Shown one piece after another: positions 1 to 9,096 of a stretch of 64,000 bases of DNA (position 1 is its first letter; every line of letters starts with the position of its first letter). Source of the DNA: Pseudacidovorax sp. RU35E (GTDB taxonomy: Bacteria > Pseudomonadota > Gammaproteobacteria > Burkholderiales > Burkholderiaceae_C); NCBI RefSeq assembly GCF_900156165.1, contig NZ_FTMY01000005.1, positions 186,001-250,000 of the forward strand, written 5' to 3'. A program made the position numbers and the translations under genes. Below the pieces are notes generated by a model that worked only from the letters and a program-made list of their open reading frames with translations, had not been told where the DNA came from and did no database searches.

Positions 1-597
1 CGCCTGCCACTGGCCGGGGCCGCGCTGGTCGCCGCTGCGGCGCTGCTCCCAGGCTGCGAGCGCACCGCTGGCGCCGATATCCGCTACCCCGATGACGGTG
101 CCATCGCACAAGCCCTGCGGCAGAACTTCGCCGAGGACCCCGACAACGCCCGGGCCCGCGAACTCATCCAGACCCTGGGCGGTGCCGACGGGCAACTCGA
201 CTACAAGGTGCGCCGCGTGGTCTGGCGCCAGGGCAGCTTCGAGGTGCACTACGACGCCAGCCTGCGCATGGCCCAGGGCGGCGAGCAGAGTCTGCAGCGC
301 CTGTACGCCACCATGATCCCCAAGGAAGAAGCCGCCCGGCTGCCCGACCAGAGCCTGAAGGCGCAGGAGGACTGGCTCAACGCCCAGGCCGACGCCCTGG
401 CGCGCAGCGATGCCGCGCAGGGCCAGTCGCTCAAGGCCAGCCTGGAGAACCTGGGCCGCTGCTACCGGCAGGCCAAGGCCGGGGATACGGTGCCGCTGAT
501 GGAGGGGCTACACGCGCTCCTGTCGCCCGCGCGCGAAGGGTTGTACGCGGAGCGCCTGCAGGCGCCTGGCGTGCAGCTCAAGTGCCTGCCGCTTTGA
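1..597 (+). CDS. Putative exported lipoprotein, 5'-truncated
   Basis: The reading frame is open from base 1 to a TGA at 595-597 (198 codons visible), so the start lies outside the window. The visible N-terminus is hydrophobic and Ala/Leu-rich and ends in LLPGC, which fits a lipobox with the lipidated Cys at visible residue 19. The mature part is charged and helical-looking, with a Cys near residue 155 and another close to the C-terminus. I do not recognise the family. The 3' end overlaps the convergent CWC gene by 20 bases. An envelope lipoprotein of unknown role is the most that can be inferred. Confidence 0.7.
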   Translation, partial: RLPLAGAALVAAAALLPGCERTAGADIRYPDDGAIAQALRQNFAEDPDNARARELIQTLGGADGQLDYKVRRVVWRQGSFEVHYDASLRMAQGGEQSLQRLYATMIPKEEAARLPDQSLKAQEDWLNAQADALARSDAAQGQSLKASLENLGRCYRQAKAGDTVPLMEGLHALLSPAREGLYAERLQAPGVQLKCLPL

Positions 598-832
598 CCG
601 CCCAGTCTGGCGCTGGGCAGGCCTGAGCCACGCAGTTCCTGCAGATGCAGGCCAGCCCCTGCGCTTCGGCCGGCACCTGGGCCCGCAGCGCAGCCGGGAT
701 GGCCACCGTCATGCACCAGCAGTCGGTGCACGGCTCGCCGGTGCAGCGCGCCGCTTCGGCGCCGCAGGCGTTGGGCTGGCCGCACAAGGGGCACAGACTG
801 GGGTCGATGGCGGCGCCCCGGGCTTCAGGCAT
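578..832 (-). CDS. Cysteine-rich CWC family protein
   Basis: An 84-residue protein with the spacing of the cysteine-rich CWC family: CPLCGQPNxC near residues 14-23, then C-x5-C leading to CWCM around 38-41, an IPAAL segment, and a final CICRNC near 62-67. The paired cysteines suggest metal (zinc) binding, but the family has no established function. Its ATG lies inside the end of the SrkA-like kinase gene (8-base overlap), so the two are probably translated as one unit, kinase first. Its 3' end overlaps the convergent lipoprotein gene. Confidence 0.75.
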   Translation of the reverse strand: MPEARGAAIDPSLCPLCGQPNACGAEAARCTGEPCTDCWCMTVAIPAALRAQVPAEAQGLACICRNCVAQACPAPDWAVKAAGT

Positions 833-1844
833 ACAGGGGCTCCTCGGCCATCGCCTCGCACTGGTCCTGCAGCATCTGGATCTGGCCTTTCCAGTAGTCG
901 CTGCTGCCGAACCACGGGAAGTTGATCGGGAAGATCGGGTCCTGCCAGCGGCGGGCCAGCCAGGCGCTGTAGTGCAGCAGGCGCAGGGTGCGCAGCGGCT
1001 CGATCAGCGCCAGTTCGCGGCGGTCGAATTCGCGCATCTGCTCGTAGCCGTCGAGCAGGCCCGACAGCTGCCCCGTGCGCTGCGCACGGTCGCCGGAGAG
1101 CAGCATCCACAGGTCCTGCACGGCCAGACCGGTGCGGGCGTCGTCCAGGTCGACGAAATGCGGGCCGCCACCGGGCCGGTCGGTGGGCGTCCAGAGGATG
1201 TTGCCGGGATGGCAGTCGCCGTGCACCCGCAGCCAGCGCAGGTCGCCGGCCGGCCGGGTCGTGTCCAGGGCGGTGGCGCCGATCATGGCCAGCGCCTCGT
1301 TGCAGGCGGCTTCCCATTCCTTCTGCACGTCCAGCGGAACCATGTCGTGCGCCAGCAGCCAGTCGCGCGAGGCGGTGCCGAAGCCCGCCAGGTCCAGCGC
1401 GGGCCGCTCGACAAAGGGCGCCTTGCGGCCCACGGCGTGGATGCGCGCGAGGAAGCGGCCCACCCATTCCACCACCTCGAAGTCGTCCAGCTCCGGTGCG
1501 CGCCCGCCGCGCGAGGGGCTGACCGCGAAGGCGAAGCCGCCGTGGTGGTGCAGCGTGCGGCCTTCCAGCGCCAGCGGCGCCACGACGGGGATGTCGTCCG
1601 CAGCGAGTTCGGTGGCGAAGTCGTGCTCCTCCTGGATCTGCGCGTCGCTCCAGCGGCCGGGCCGGTAGAACTTGACGACCACGTTCGAGCGGTCTTCCAG
1701 GCCCGCCTGGTAGACGCGGTTCTCGTAGGAATTGAGCGTCAGCAGCCGGCCATCGCCGTACAGGCCGACGCTGGCCAGCGCATCGAGCACCGCGTCCGGC
1801 GTGAGGGATTCGTAAGGGTGGCCGAGGGCCGGGGTGTCAGGCAT
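825..1844 (-). CDS. srkA: Stress response serine/threonine kinase SrkA (YihE) family
   Basis: The product (339 residues) has the aminoglycoside-phosphotransferase/YihE fold signature. VVKFYRPGRW near 55-64 carries the ATP-binding Lys. HGDCHPGN at 208-215 is the catalytic loop, and DLDDARTG at 232-239 holds the metal-binding Asp. The length fits E. coli SrkA (328). SrkA phosphorylates Ser/Thr and protects against envelope stress death pathways; its substrates are poorly known. I chose the ATG at 1844 because the 30 codons upstream are Arg/Pro-rich and unlike the family N-terminus, whereas residues 1-40 here match it. The CWC gene follows with an 8-base overlap. Confidence 0.85.
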   Translation of the reverse strand: MPDTPALGHPYESLTPDAVLDALASVGLYGDGRLLTLNSYENRVYQAGLEDRSNVVVKFYRPGRWSDAQIQEEHDFATELAADDIPVVAPLALEGRTLHHHGGFAFAVSPSRGGRAPELDDFEVVEWVGRFLARIHAVGRKAPFVERPALDLAGFGTASRDWLLAHDMVPLDVQKEWEAACNEALAMIGATALDTTRPAGDLRWLRVHGDCHPGNILWTPTDRPGGGPHFVDLDDARTGLAVQDLWMLLSGDRAQRTGQLSGLLDGYEQMREFDRRELALIEPLRTLRLLHYSAWLARRWQDPIFPINFPWFGSSDYWKGQIQMLQDQCEAMAEEPLYA

Positions 1845-1902
1845 CGAGGCATTGTCGGCCTCGTGCCGCCGCGGCACGCCCGGTGGTGTCTTGCGCTGCA
1901 GC

Positions 1903-3018
1903 TCAGGGCGCGAGCGACACCACGTGCGCCGCACGCGGATCGCCCCGGCCGTGCATCACCGTGGGCCACAGCGCCTGCAGCGCCGCGCCGCCACGGTGCT
2001 GCTGCACCTGCAGCCACGGCGCATCGGCCTGCGTGGCGCGGGCGGTGAAGGCCTGCCAGCCCTGCGCCAGCTTCTGGCCGAAGGCCTCGGCACCCCACTC
2101 GCCAGTGCGCTTCCTGATCTGTGTCGGCGCGAAGAAGAAGGTGGCGCGCGGCCCGGGCAGCGTCTTGGCCGTGCCCTCGGGCGCGCGCTGGTCCACATGC
2201 GTGTTGCCGATCACCATGCTGTAGCGCAGCTGCCCGAAGCGCTCATGGATGGCGCGGCGCAGCTCGCCGTTGCCGGCGAAGTCCACGTAGACGCAGGGCG
2301 CATCGGCGGCGATGCGGTCCAGCTCGCCATAGGCCAGCACCTCGTCGTAGCAGCCCAGGCCTTCGCAGAAGGCACGGTTGCCGTCGGAGGTGAGGCCGAC
2401 CACGCGCACATCGGGCCGCGGCACCAGCTGGAAGGCCGTGCCGTAGGCCGTCTTGCTCGATGCGCTGGACAGCAGCACCGTGGCCCGCCCGCCCTCGGCG
2501 GCGCCGAAGAAGGCGTTGTCGCCCAGGAAGTCGTCGATCAGCCACGAGGTGATGAACAGCGGCCGCAGCAGCGCCTGGATGTCCTCCGTGTCGGCGGTGT
2601 AGAGCGGATCGCTGGCGCAGCGGAAGTACTGGTTGTAGACCGCAGGCAGCTCGGCCCGATGCGCCGCCATGTCGGTGAAGCGCTCTTGCGAGAGCCGCCC
2701 GGGCGTCAGCACCACCTTAGACGACGTGGGGAAGAAGCCATACACCCTCTCGCCCACCGCCACGCCCGCGTGCGTGGACTGCAGCACCCGCGCGAAGCCC
2801 CACACCGGCACGAAGCGCGCGTCGTCCTCGCCGGTGGGAAAGAAGCGCCAGTAGCCCATCGCGTCGCCGAAGGCGGCATAGGTGACGTTGTTGGCCGTGA
2901 GCGCGAAGCGGTCGATGCCCAGGCGCACCTGGCCGGGTTCGAGCGGGCTGTCCTCGCGCTCGCGCAGGCGCGTCTGGCCGAGGTCGGTGGGATGGACGAG
3001 GAAGTCGGTGGTGGGCAT
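1903..3018 (-). CDS. DUF2855 family protein
   Basis: A 371-residue soluble protein that I recognise as DUF2855. The N-terminus resembles a medium-chain dehydrogenase/quinone-reductase GroES-like domain (LTANNVTYAAFGDAMGYW near 46-63). A central VLLSSASSKTAYGTAF segment would occupy the cofactor-binding region. No catalytic role has been demonstrated for the family as far as I know, so an oxidoreductase-like function is inference. The ATG at 3018 was preferred because the upstream in-frame extension is Arg/Ala-rich. The gene lies 131 bp downstream of the CoA transferase on the same strand and could be a distal member of that operon. Confidence 0.75.
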   Translation of the reverse strand: MPTTDFLVHPTDLGQTRLREREDSPLEPGQVRLGIDRFALTANNVTYAAFGDAMGYWRFFPTGEDDARFVPVWGFARVLQSTHAGVAVGERVYGFFPTSSKVVLTPGRLSQERFTDMAAHRAELPAVYNQYFRCASDPLYTADTEDIQALLRPLFITSWLIDDFLGDNAFFGAAEGGRATVLLSSASSKTAYGTAFQLVPRPDVRVVGLTSDGNRAFCEGLGCYDEVLAYGELDRIAADAPCVYVDFAGNGELRRAIHERFGQLRYSMVIGNTHVDQRAPEGTAKTLPGPRATFFFAPTQIRKRTGEWGAEAFGQKLAQGWQAFTARATQADAPWLQVQQHRGGAALQALWPTVMHGRGDPRAAHVVSLAP

Positions 3019-3149
3019 GCGTCGGGTCCGTGGCAAGGAACTGCGCACCTTAGCGGCTGCGCGACCGGCCCGCGACCGGGCAAGCGCCAAGGCCGTCGCC
3101 TGGGTGACGACGGGACGCGGGCGGGCGCCGCCAGGACGGCGCGAAAGGC

Positions 3150-4280
3150 TCAGTCCCGCGGCGCGAACCGGTCACCCGGCGTCAGCGGCACATGCCGGTA
3201 GCTCGCCGGCGTGCGGTCCAGCTTGATCGGCGAGCCCAGCCCGCGCCAGCCGCCCTCCATCTCCACCACCATGCCGCGGTGCGCCGTGTGCGGATGCCGC
3301 AGGGCCGCTTCCACGTCCAGCACCGGCGCTGCGGGCACGCCCGCGGCCATCAGGTCCTCCACCAGCGCGCGGCCGTCCAGGGCGGCCATCTGCGCCTCCA
3401 GCGCCGTCTTGAGCGCATCGCGGTGGGCGGAGCGGGCGCCGGCGGTGGCGTAGTCGGGCAGCGCAGCCAGCTCGGGCCGGCCGATCACGCGGCAGAAGGC
3501 GGCGAATTGCCGGTCGTTGCCCACGGCCACGAACACGGGGTCGGTGCACGTGCGCAGCGCGTCGTAGGGATAGATGTTGGGATGCGCATTGCCGGTGCGC
3601 TTGGGGGCTCGCCCATCCATGAACCAGTTGGCCGCATGCGGGTGCAGCAGCGCGAGGCCGCTGTCGTACAGCGCCGCCTCCACCAACTGGCCCCGGCCGC
3701 TGCGCTCGCGCTCCTGCAGGGCCATCAGCACGCCCAGCGCGGCATTCATGCCGGTCACCATGTCCACCACCGGCAGGCCCACACGCAGCGGGCCGCCGTC
3801 GGCCTCGCCGTTGATGCTCATGATGCCGGTCATGGCCTGGACCGCGGCGTCGTAGCCGGGCAGCGCGCCCAGCGGGCCGTCGCTGCCGAAGCCGGTGACG
3901 CGGCACCACACCAGGCGCGGGAAGCGCTGCGACAGTTCGGCCTGGCCGATGCCCCAGCGCTCCATCGTGCCGGTCTTGAAGTTCTCGATCAGCACATCGG
4001 CTTCGGCGACCAGGGTCAGCAGCCGCTCCCGGTCCTCGGCCGTCGTCAGGTCCAGGTGCTGGATGCGCTTGTTGCGGTTGAGCCCGTGGTAGTACGAGGC
4101 CACGCCGTCGCGGAACGGCGGGCCCCAGGTGCGGGTGTCGTCGCCGCCGGGCGGCTCCACCTTGAGCACGTCGGCGCCGTGGTCGCCCAGGATCTGGCCG
4201 CAATAGGGCCCGCCGAGGATGCGCGACAGGTCGAGCACGCGGATACCGGCCAGCGCGCCGGGTTGGGAAGGCAGCTGCAT
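3150..4280 (-). CDS. CaiB/BaiF family CoA transferase (class III)
   Basis: The 376-residue product begins with the family hallmark GIRVLDLSRILGGPYCGQIL (residues 12-31), followed by GADVLKVEPPGGDDTR. GLPVVDMVTG contains the Asp that forms the acyl-anhydride intermediate in class III CoA transferases. Such enzymes move CoA between carboxylates such as formate, oxalate, succinate, carnitine or mesaconate; the substrate cannot be read from the sequence. It follows a TctC-type receptor gene by 19 bp and an acyl-CoA dehydrogenase gene, so the three probably activate and oxidise an imported carboxylate under control of the divergent LysR protein. Confidence 0.9.
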   Translation of the reverse strand: MQLPSQPGALAGIRVLDLSRILGGPYCGQILGDHGADVLKVEPPGGDDTRTWGPPFRDGVASYYHGLNRNKRIQHLDLTTAEDRERLLTLVAEADVLIENFKTGTMERWGIGQAELSQRFPRLVWCRVTGFGSDGPLGALPGYDAAVQAMTGIMSINGEADGGPLRVGLPVVDMVTGMNAALGVLMALQERERSGRGQLVEAALYDSGLALLHPHAANWFMDGRAPKRTGNAHPNIYPYDALRTCTDPVFVAVGNDRQFAAFCRVIGRPELAALPDYATAGARSAHRDALKTALEAQMAALDGRALVEDLMAAGVPAAPVLDVEAALRHPHTAHRGMVVEMEGGWRGLGSPIKLDRTPASYRHVPLTPGDRFAPRD

Positions 4281-4299
4281 GGAAAGGTCCTGTGCCTTG

Positions 4300-5289
4300 T
4301 CAGTCGAGCTGCGCGCCGGACTGCGCGACCACGCCCTTCCACTTGGCCGTCTCCGCGGCGATGAAGCGGGCCAGCTGCTGCGGCGAGGTGTCGGGCGCGG
4401 GCTCCAGGCCCTGGGCGTCGAAGGACTGCTTGACCTTGGGCGAGGCCAGCACCTCCGCGAACTGCCGGTTGAGCAGCGCGATGCGGTCGGCGGACGTGCC
4501 CGCCGGCGCCACGATGCCAAAGAACACGCTGACGTCGTAGCCCTTGTAGCCCTGCTCGGCGATGGTCGGCACCTCGGGCAGCGCGCGCGAGCGCGTCGCC
4601 GTGGCCACGCCCAGGGCGCGCAGCTTGCCGGCCTTGATGTAGGGCAGGGCGGTGAGGATGTCGGTGAAGGTCATGCTGACCTGTCCGCCCAGCAGGTCGT
4701 TGAGGGCCGGGCCGGTGCCCTTGTAGGGCACATGCAGGATCTCGGTGCCCGCCATGCTGTTGAACAGCACGCCCGCCAGGTGCGACGAGGCGCCGTTGCC
4801 CGACGAGGCATAGCTCAGCTTGTTGGGGTTGGCCTTGGCATAGGCGACCAGCTCCTTCACGTCCTTGGCCGGCAGCGCGGGGTTGACCACCAGGATGTTG
4901 GGCAGGTGCCCCACCTGGATGACGGGCGCGAAGCTCTTGGTGGGGTCGTAGCCGATCCTGCGGTACAGGCTCACGTTGATGGCCAGCGGGCCCGAGGTGC
5001 CGAACATCAGCGTGTGCCCATCGGCCTCGGCGCGCGCCACGTACTCGGCACCGATGTTGCCGCCGGCCCCGGCGCGGTTCTCGACCACCATGGGCTGGCC
5101 CAGGCGGGTGCTCATCTCGGCGGCCAGCGTGCGGGCCATGGCATCGGTCGGGCCGCCGGGCGGGAACGGCACGACGAGCATCACGGGCTTGGAAGGGAAG
5201 GGCGCCTGCGCGAAGGCCGCGGGCATCAGCGCGGCGGCGGTGGCGGCCAGGGCGAACTGGCGGCGGCGAAGAAGGGCTTGGTAGGGCAT
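4300..5289 (-). CDS. Bug/TctC-family periplasmic solute receptor
   Basis: The 329-residue protein has the Bug fold landmarks: FPSKPVMLVVPFPPGGPTDAM after the signal peptide, VENRAGAGGNIG, and HVPYKGTGPALNDLLGG. These receptors bind carboxylates for tripartite tricarboxylate transporters or act as sensors. The N-terminus RRRQFALAATAAALMPAAFA could be read by Tat as well as Sec (RRQF). The start at 5289 follows a GGAGAC ribosome site. An in-frame ATG at 5316 lacks one. No TctAB genes are adjacent, so it must share another permease or act in signalling. It is the middle gene between an acyl-CoA dehydrogenase and a CaiB-type transferase. Confidence 0.9.
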   Translation of the reverse strand: MPYQALLRRRQFALAATAAALMPAAFAQAPFPSKPVMLVVPFPPGGPTDAMARTLAAEMSTRLGQPMVVENRAGAGGNIGAEYVARAEADGHTLMFGTSGPLAINVSLYRRIGYDPTKSFAPVIQVGHLPNILVVNPALPAKDVKELVAYAKANPNKLSYASSGNGASSHLAGVLFNSMAGTEILHVPYKGTGPALNDLLGGQVSMTFTDILTALPYIKAGKLRALGVATATRSRALPEVPTIAEQGYKGYDVSVFFGIVAPAGTSADRIALLNRQFAEVLASPKVKQSFDAQGLEPAPDTSPQQLARFIAAETAKWKGVVAQSGAQLD

Positions 5290-5350
5290 GCGTGTCTCCG
5301 TTTTGTTGTCGGTCATCGGGGGTCGTGAAAGAGGTCGGTGCAAGCCCGCG

Positions 5351-7075
5351 TCAGGCGGGCGTCTGCACGGCGGGCGCGGGCGCCGTGGCCGGCGTCGCCT
5401 GCCAGCCCGCGGGCAGCGCATCGGGTGCCAGCGGGTCGCGCGGCAGCACGCGGTGCAGCAGCGCCAGCTGCGCCCAGCGCAGCCGGTCGGCCGAACCGGT
5501 GCGCACCGCTTCCCAGGCCATGGCGGTGGCGCTGGTGCAGTGGTAGAGGGCCGAGGCCGCCTGCCGCGCCAGCACGTCGCCGCCGTCCCGCGTGGCCGTC
5601 TCGGCCAGCGCGCAGGCGCGGTCCATGGCACTGCGCAGCGCCTGCGCGAAGGCAGGGGCCAGCGCATGCCCGGCCTCGGTCAGCAAGCCATCCACATGGG
5701 CCCGCAACACCGGCAGCGAGCCCTCGCGCCGTATAGCGCGCAGCACGTCCAGCGCCACGATGTTGCTGGTGCCTTCCCAGATCGAGCCGAGGTGCGCGTC
5801 GCGCACCAGACGCGGGTCGCTCCATTCCTCGATGTAGCCGCAGCCGCCGCGCACTTCCATGGCGTCGCCGGTGACTTGGCGCGCGTCGCGGCAGGCGCGG
5901 AACTTGATGAGGGGCGTGAGGATGCGCAGCAGCGCATAGGCCTGCGCATCGCCGCCGTCGGAGCGCTCCAGCGTGCGCGCGGTCTGGAAGGCCATCGTGC
6001 GGGCCTGCTCGGCCGGCACGCGCAGCTTGTCGAGCTGGCGCTGCATCAGTGGCATCTGCGCCAGCGTGCGGCCGAAGGCGCGGCGCTCGCGGGCGATGAA
6101 CTCGGCCTCGGCCACCGCGCGGCGCATCAGGCCGGCGGCGCGCACGCCGTTGGACAGGCGCGAGTTGTTGACCATGTCGGCCATCTGCACGAAGCCGCGG
6201 CCGGCCTCGCCCACCAGGTGCGCGATGGCGCCGTCGAGCCGGATCTCGCCGCTGGCCATGGAGCGCGTGCCCAGCTTGTTCTTGAGCCGCACGATGCGGT
6301 AGTGGTTGAGCGCACCATCCGGCAGGCGGCGCGGCAGCAGGAAGAGCGAGACGCCCTTCATGCCGGCCGGCGCGCCATCCGCGCGGGCCAGCACCATGGC
6401 GAAGTCGGCGTCGGGGTTGGAGCAGAACCACTTGTCGCCCGACAGCCGCCACTGGCCGGCCTCGTCCTGCCAGGCGCGCGTCTCGGTGGCGGCGATGTCG
6501 GAGCCTGCGGCCTGCTCGGTCATGAACATGGCGCCCTGGGCCAGCTCGTCGAAGTCCAGCGAGGTGAGCCGCGGCAGGAAGCGCGCCACCAGCTCGGGGC
6601 TGCCGAACTTGCGCAGCGTGCGGGTGAGCGAGTCGGTCATCGAGACCGGGCAGCACAGCCCGAACTCGGCCTGCACGAAGAGGAAGGTCAGCGCGTACTT
6701 GACCGCAGGCGGCATCTTGCCGCGCCAGCCCAGCGTCTCCTCGCGGTGCGACATGGCGCCCAGGCCGAATTCGGCCAGCGCCAGCCGTTCCATCTCCACA
6801 TAGGCCGGGTGTTTGGCGATGCGCTGCTCGTCCTGGCCCGTGCGGCTGCGCAGGCTCAGCGTGGGCGGATTCTGGTCGGCGGTAGCGGCCAGCGTGTCCA
6901 GCCGGCCGCCGGCCAGGGCGCCCAGCCGGTGCAGGTGCAGCTGCAGGTGCGCGAGCAGAGGCGCGGGCAGGTACAGCGCCAGCAGGCGCTGCAGTTCGTC
7001 ATCGGTGGCGTAGAGGTTCTGGCCGTGGCGGTCGGGAATGGCGGCGGTCGCCGCGGGCGGGCGGGTATCGGGCAT
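5351..7075 (-). CDS. Acyl-CoA dehydrogenase, AidB-like
   Basis: At 574 residues this is longer than ordinary acyl-CoA dehydrogenases (about 380) and closer to the AidB-type subfamily (about 540). Recognisable motifs are MTEQAAGSDIAATET (substrate/FAD loop), WFCSNPDADFAM, the ERRAFGRTLAQMPLMQRQL helix, and SIWEGTSNIVALDV, where the Glu aligns with the catalytic base. It should introduce a 2,3 double bond into an acyl-CoA with FAD, passing electrons to ETF. The ATG at 7075 is preceded by AGGAGA. It is the first gene of a minus-strand operon (dehydrogenase, Bug receptor, CoA transferase), divergent from lysR. Confidence 0.88.
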   Translation of the reverse strand: MPDTRPPAATAAIPDRHGQNLYATDDELQRLLALYLPAPLLAHLQLHLHRLGALAGGRLDTLAATADQNPPTLSLRSRTGQDEQRIAKHPAYVEMERLALAEFGLGAMSHREETLGWRGKMPPAVKYALTFLFVQAEFGLCCPVSMTDSLTRTLRKFGSPELVARFLPRLTSLDFDELAQGAMFMTEQAAGSDIAATETRAWQDEAGQWRLSGDKWFCSNPDADFAMVLARADGAPAGMKGVSLFLLPRRLPDGALNHYRIVRLKNKLGTRSMASGEIRLDGAIAHLVGEAGRGFVQMADMVNNSRLSNGVRAAGLMRRAVAEAEFIARERRAFGRTLAQMPLMQRQLDKLRVPAEQARTMAFQTARTLERSDGGDAQAYALLRILTPLIKFRACRDARQVTGDAMEVRGGCGYIEEWSDPRLVRDAHLGSIWEGTSNIVALDVLRAIRREGSLPVLRAHVDGLLTEAGHALAPAFAQALRSAMDRACALAETATRDGGDVLARQAASALYHCTSATAMAWEAVRTGSADRLRWAQLALLHRVLPRDPLAPDALPAGWQATPATAPAPAVQTPA

Positions 7076-7139
7076 GGCGCGTGTCTCCTGGTTCGGTGGC
7101 CGGCGCCACTCGAACGATGGGCGGGCCTTGCGCGCATTG

Positions 7140-7168
7140 TTGGAAGCCGATCCATGCAGGTCTAATAT
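7140..7168 (+). promoter_or_regulatory. Candidate promoter for the divergent lysR gene
   Basis: TTGGAA at 7140-7145 and TAATAT at 7163-7168 are separated by 17 bp, which fits a sigma-70 promoter reading toward the LysR gene with a leader of about 28 nt. It sits in the 127-bp space shared with the acyl-CoA dehydrogenase operon, where LysR autoregulation and operon control would be expected. The match is partial (4 of 6 in each box). Confidence 0.35.
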
Positions 7169-7202
7169 CGTTTGACACATGTTCCATTCGAAGGAGATAT
7201 CG

Positions 7203-8087
7203 ATGGATCTGCGGCAGCTGCGCTACTTCGCCGTGCTGGCCGAGGAGCTGCACTTCGGCCGTGCCGCGCAGCGGCTCGCCATCTCGCAGCCGCCGCTGTC
7301 GGTGGCGATCCGCCAGCTGGAGGCACGTCTGGGCGCGCGCCTGTTCGAGCGCACCAGCAAGGCCGTGCGCCTGACGCCGGCGGGCCTGGCGCTGCAGACC
7401 TCGGCCGCCCGGCTGCTGGCCCAGGCTGCCGAGGCCGCGCAGGAGGTGCGCGACGTGGCCGAGGGCTCGGCCGGCCGGCTGCGCGTGGGTTTCGTCGGCG
7501 CCATGCTCTACCGCGGGCTGCCGCAGGCGCTGCGGCGCTTCCAGGCGGCGCATCCGCGCGTGAAGCTCAGCCTGACCGAACTCAACTCGGCCGAGCAGAC
7601 CGCACGCCTGCAGCACGACCAGCTGGACCTGGGCTTCATCCACACCAGCCGCATCCCCGACGAGCTGGCGCAGCGCCTGCTGGTGCGCGAGCCCTTCGTC
7701 TGCTGCCTGCCCAGCGGTCACGCGCTGGCACGCCGGCGCGAGGTGGCGCTGCCGGCCCTGCGCGAGCAGACCCTGGTGCTCTTCTCGCGCGAGGCCTCGC
7801 CCGACTACCACGAGCGCATCCTCGACCTGTGCGTGGCGGCCGGCTTCGTGCCCCAGGTGCGCCACGAGGTGCGCCACTGGCTGGCCGTGCTGGCGCTGGT
7901 GGCCGAGGGGCTGGGCGTGGGGCTGGTGCCGGCCGCCATGCAGCGCGCCGGGCTGCGCGGCGTGGTCTTTCGTCCGCTCGCCGATGCGTCGGGGCAGTCC
8001 GAGGCCCACGCCATCTGGCGCCGCGGCCCGCCGCATGTGCATGCGCAGCGCCTGCTGGCGCTGATGGAGGACGGGGCCCCGGGTTGA
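7203..8087 (+). CDS. LysR-family transcriptional regulator
   Basis: A 294-residue LysR protein. The winged helix-turn-helix occupies residues 1-60 (MDLRQLRYFAVLAEELHFGR, then AAQRLAISQPPLSVAIRQLE), and the rest is an inducer-binding domain of the BenM/CatM-like type. The ATG at 7203 follows AAGGAG at 7191-7196 with ideal spacing. An upstream ATG at 7179 has no such site. By family habit it should regulate the divergent acyl-CoA dehydrogenase/Bug/CaiB operon in response to a pathway acid or acyl-CoA. Confidence 0.9.
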   Translation: MDLRQLRYFAVLAEELHFGRAAQRLAISQPPLSVAIRQLEARLGARLFERTSKAVRLTPAGLALQTSAARLLAQAAEAAQEVRDVAEGSAGRLRVGFVGAMLYRGLPQALRRFQAAHPRVKLSLTELNSAEQTARLQHDQLDLGFIHTSRIPDELAQRLLVREPFVCCLPSGHALARRREVALPALREQTLVLFSREASPDYHERILDLCVAAGFVPQVRHEVRHWLAVLALVAEGLGVGLVPAAMQRAGLRGVVFRPLADASGQSEAHAIWRRGPPHVHAQRLLALMEDGAPG

Positions 8088-8115
8088 AGCGCCCTGGACC
8101 GCCGCGCCGAGCCGA

Positions 8116-9096
8116 TCAGCGCGGCGCGGGGGCGCCCAGCTGCTGGCGGAAGAAGGCCACGACCGCTGCGTTGAAACGCTGGTGGAAGGCCGTGCGGTCG
8201 AAGCCGGGGCCGTCCTTGCAGATCTCGGGCGCCATGCGCATGAACGCGGCCGAGCAGGGGGCCAGGAAGGCGAAGTGCGCCGCGCCCTCGGCCACCTGCC
8301 ATTGCGGCGGCGTGGGCAGGCCGTCGCGCACGGCAGCCACGCTCTCGGGCGTCACGCCGTCGCCGCCGAACTGCGAGGCCCACAGCTGCACCGGCACGCG
8401 CACGTTCTTCAGCCCCGGGGCAGCGAACACGCTCAGCGGATCCACCACCACGGCGGCCCGGATGCGGGCGTCCGGCACTGGCGGCGGCGGCACTTCGCCG
8501 CGGGCCGCCTCCTGGCACAGCGGCACGGTCGAGCCGGCCGGGCACAGGTCGCGCCGCAGCGTCCAGTCCGGCTGTGCGCCGATGAGCGCCAGGGCGGTGT
8601 AGCCGCCGCGCGAGAAGCCGAAGACGCCGATGCGCTGCGGGTCCAGCGCCACATGGCCGGGCCAGCGCCCGAGCATGTGGTCGATGAGCCGCCGCATGTC
8701 CACAGGCCGTGTGGCGAAGGCGGACAGCCGGGCCTGGCGGCTCAGGTCGCGGAAGTTGTCGCCCGGGTGCGCGATGGCGGCCACGACGAAGCCCGCATCG
8801 GCCAGCGCAGCCGCCGTGTCGTGGTGGCCCATGGCCGAGCCGCCCGTGCCGTGCGACATCACGACCAGCGGCAGCCCGCTGCCGACCACCGGGCAGTCGC
8901 GCACGCCCTTCACCACGAGCGGCTCGAGCACGATGTCCGCTGCGGGCGTGGCGCATGGCGACCAGACCGCGCCCTGCAGGGCAGGACCGTCGGCGGCGGC
9001 GGGTATTGCGATGAACGCCAGGCCCGCGGCGTGCGCGCCGGGACCGAGCAGGGCGGCGAGCAGTGCAAGCAGGACTGCGGCGTGTAAGGGCTTCAT
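8116..9096 (-). CDS. Exported alpha/beta hydrolase (dienelactone hydrolase/PAF-acetylhydrolase-like)
   Basis: A 326-residue protein with an N-terminal Sec signal peptide (Leu/Ala-rich, cleaved near AHAAG). It has an LVVMSHGTGGSAMGHH oxyanion region and the nucleophile elbow GFSRGG in the middle. A DGVTPESV segment and a late His (EGAAHFAF) could complete the Ser-Asp/Glu-His triad. Family members hydrolyse esters or lactones; the substrate is unknown. The start at 9096 was chosen because the signal peptide begins there. It is convergent with lysR. The C-terminal CS-containing segments suggest disulphides in the periplasm. Confidence 0.8.
   Translation of the reverse strand: MKPLHAAVLLALLAALLGPGAHAAGLAFIAIPAAADGPALQGAVWSPCATPAADIVLEPLVVKGVRDCPVVGSGLPLVVMSHGTGGSAMGHHDTAAALADAGFVVAAIAHPGDNFRDLSRQARLSAFATRPVDMRRLIDHMLGRWPGHVALDPQRIGVFGFSRGGYTALALIGAQPDWTLRRDLCPAGSTVPLCQEAARGEVPPPPVPDARIRAAVVVDPLSVFAAPGLKNVRVPVQLWASQFGGDGVTPESVAAVRDGLPTPPQWQVAEGAAHFAFLAPCSAAFMRMAPEICKDGPGFDRTAFHQRFNAAVVAFFRQQLGAPAPR

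Noticed and set aside
7172-7177. TTGACA as -35 box before lysR
   Set aside because: It lies only 26 bp from the ATG, leaving no room for a -10 box and transcription start upstream of the ribosome site.
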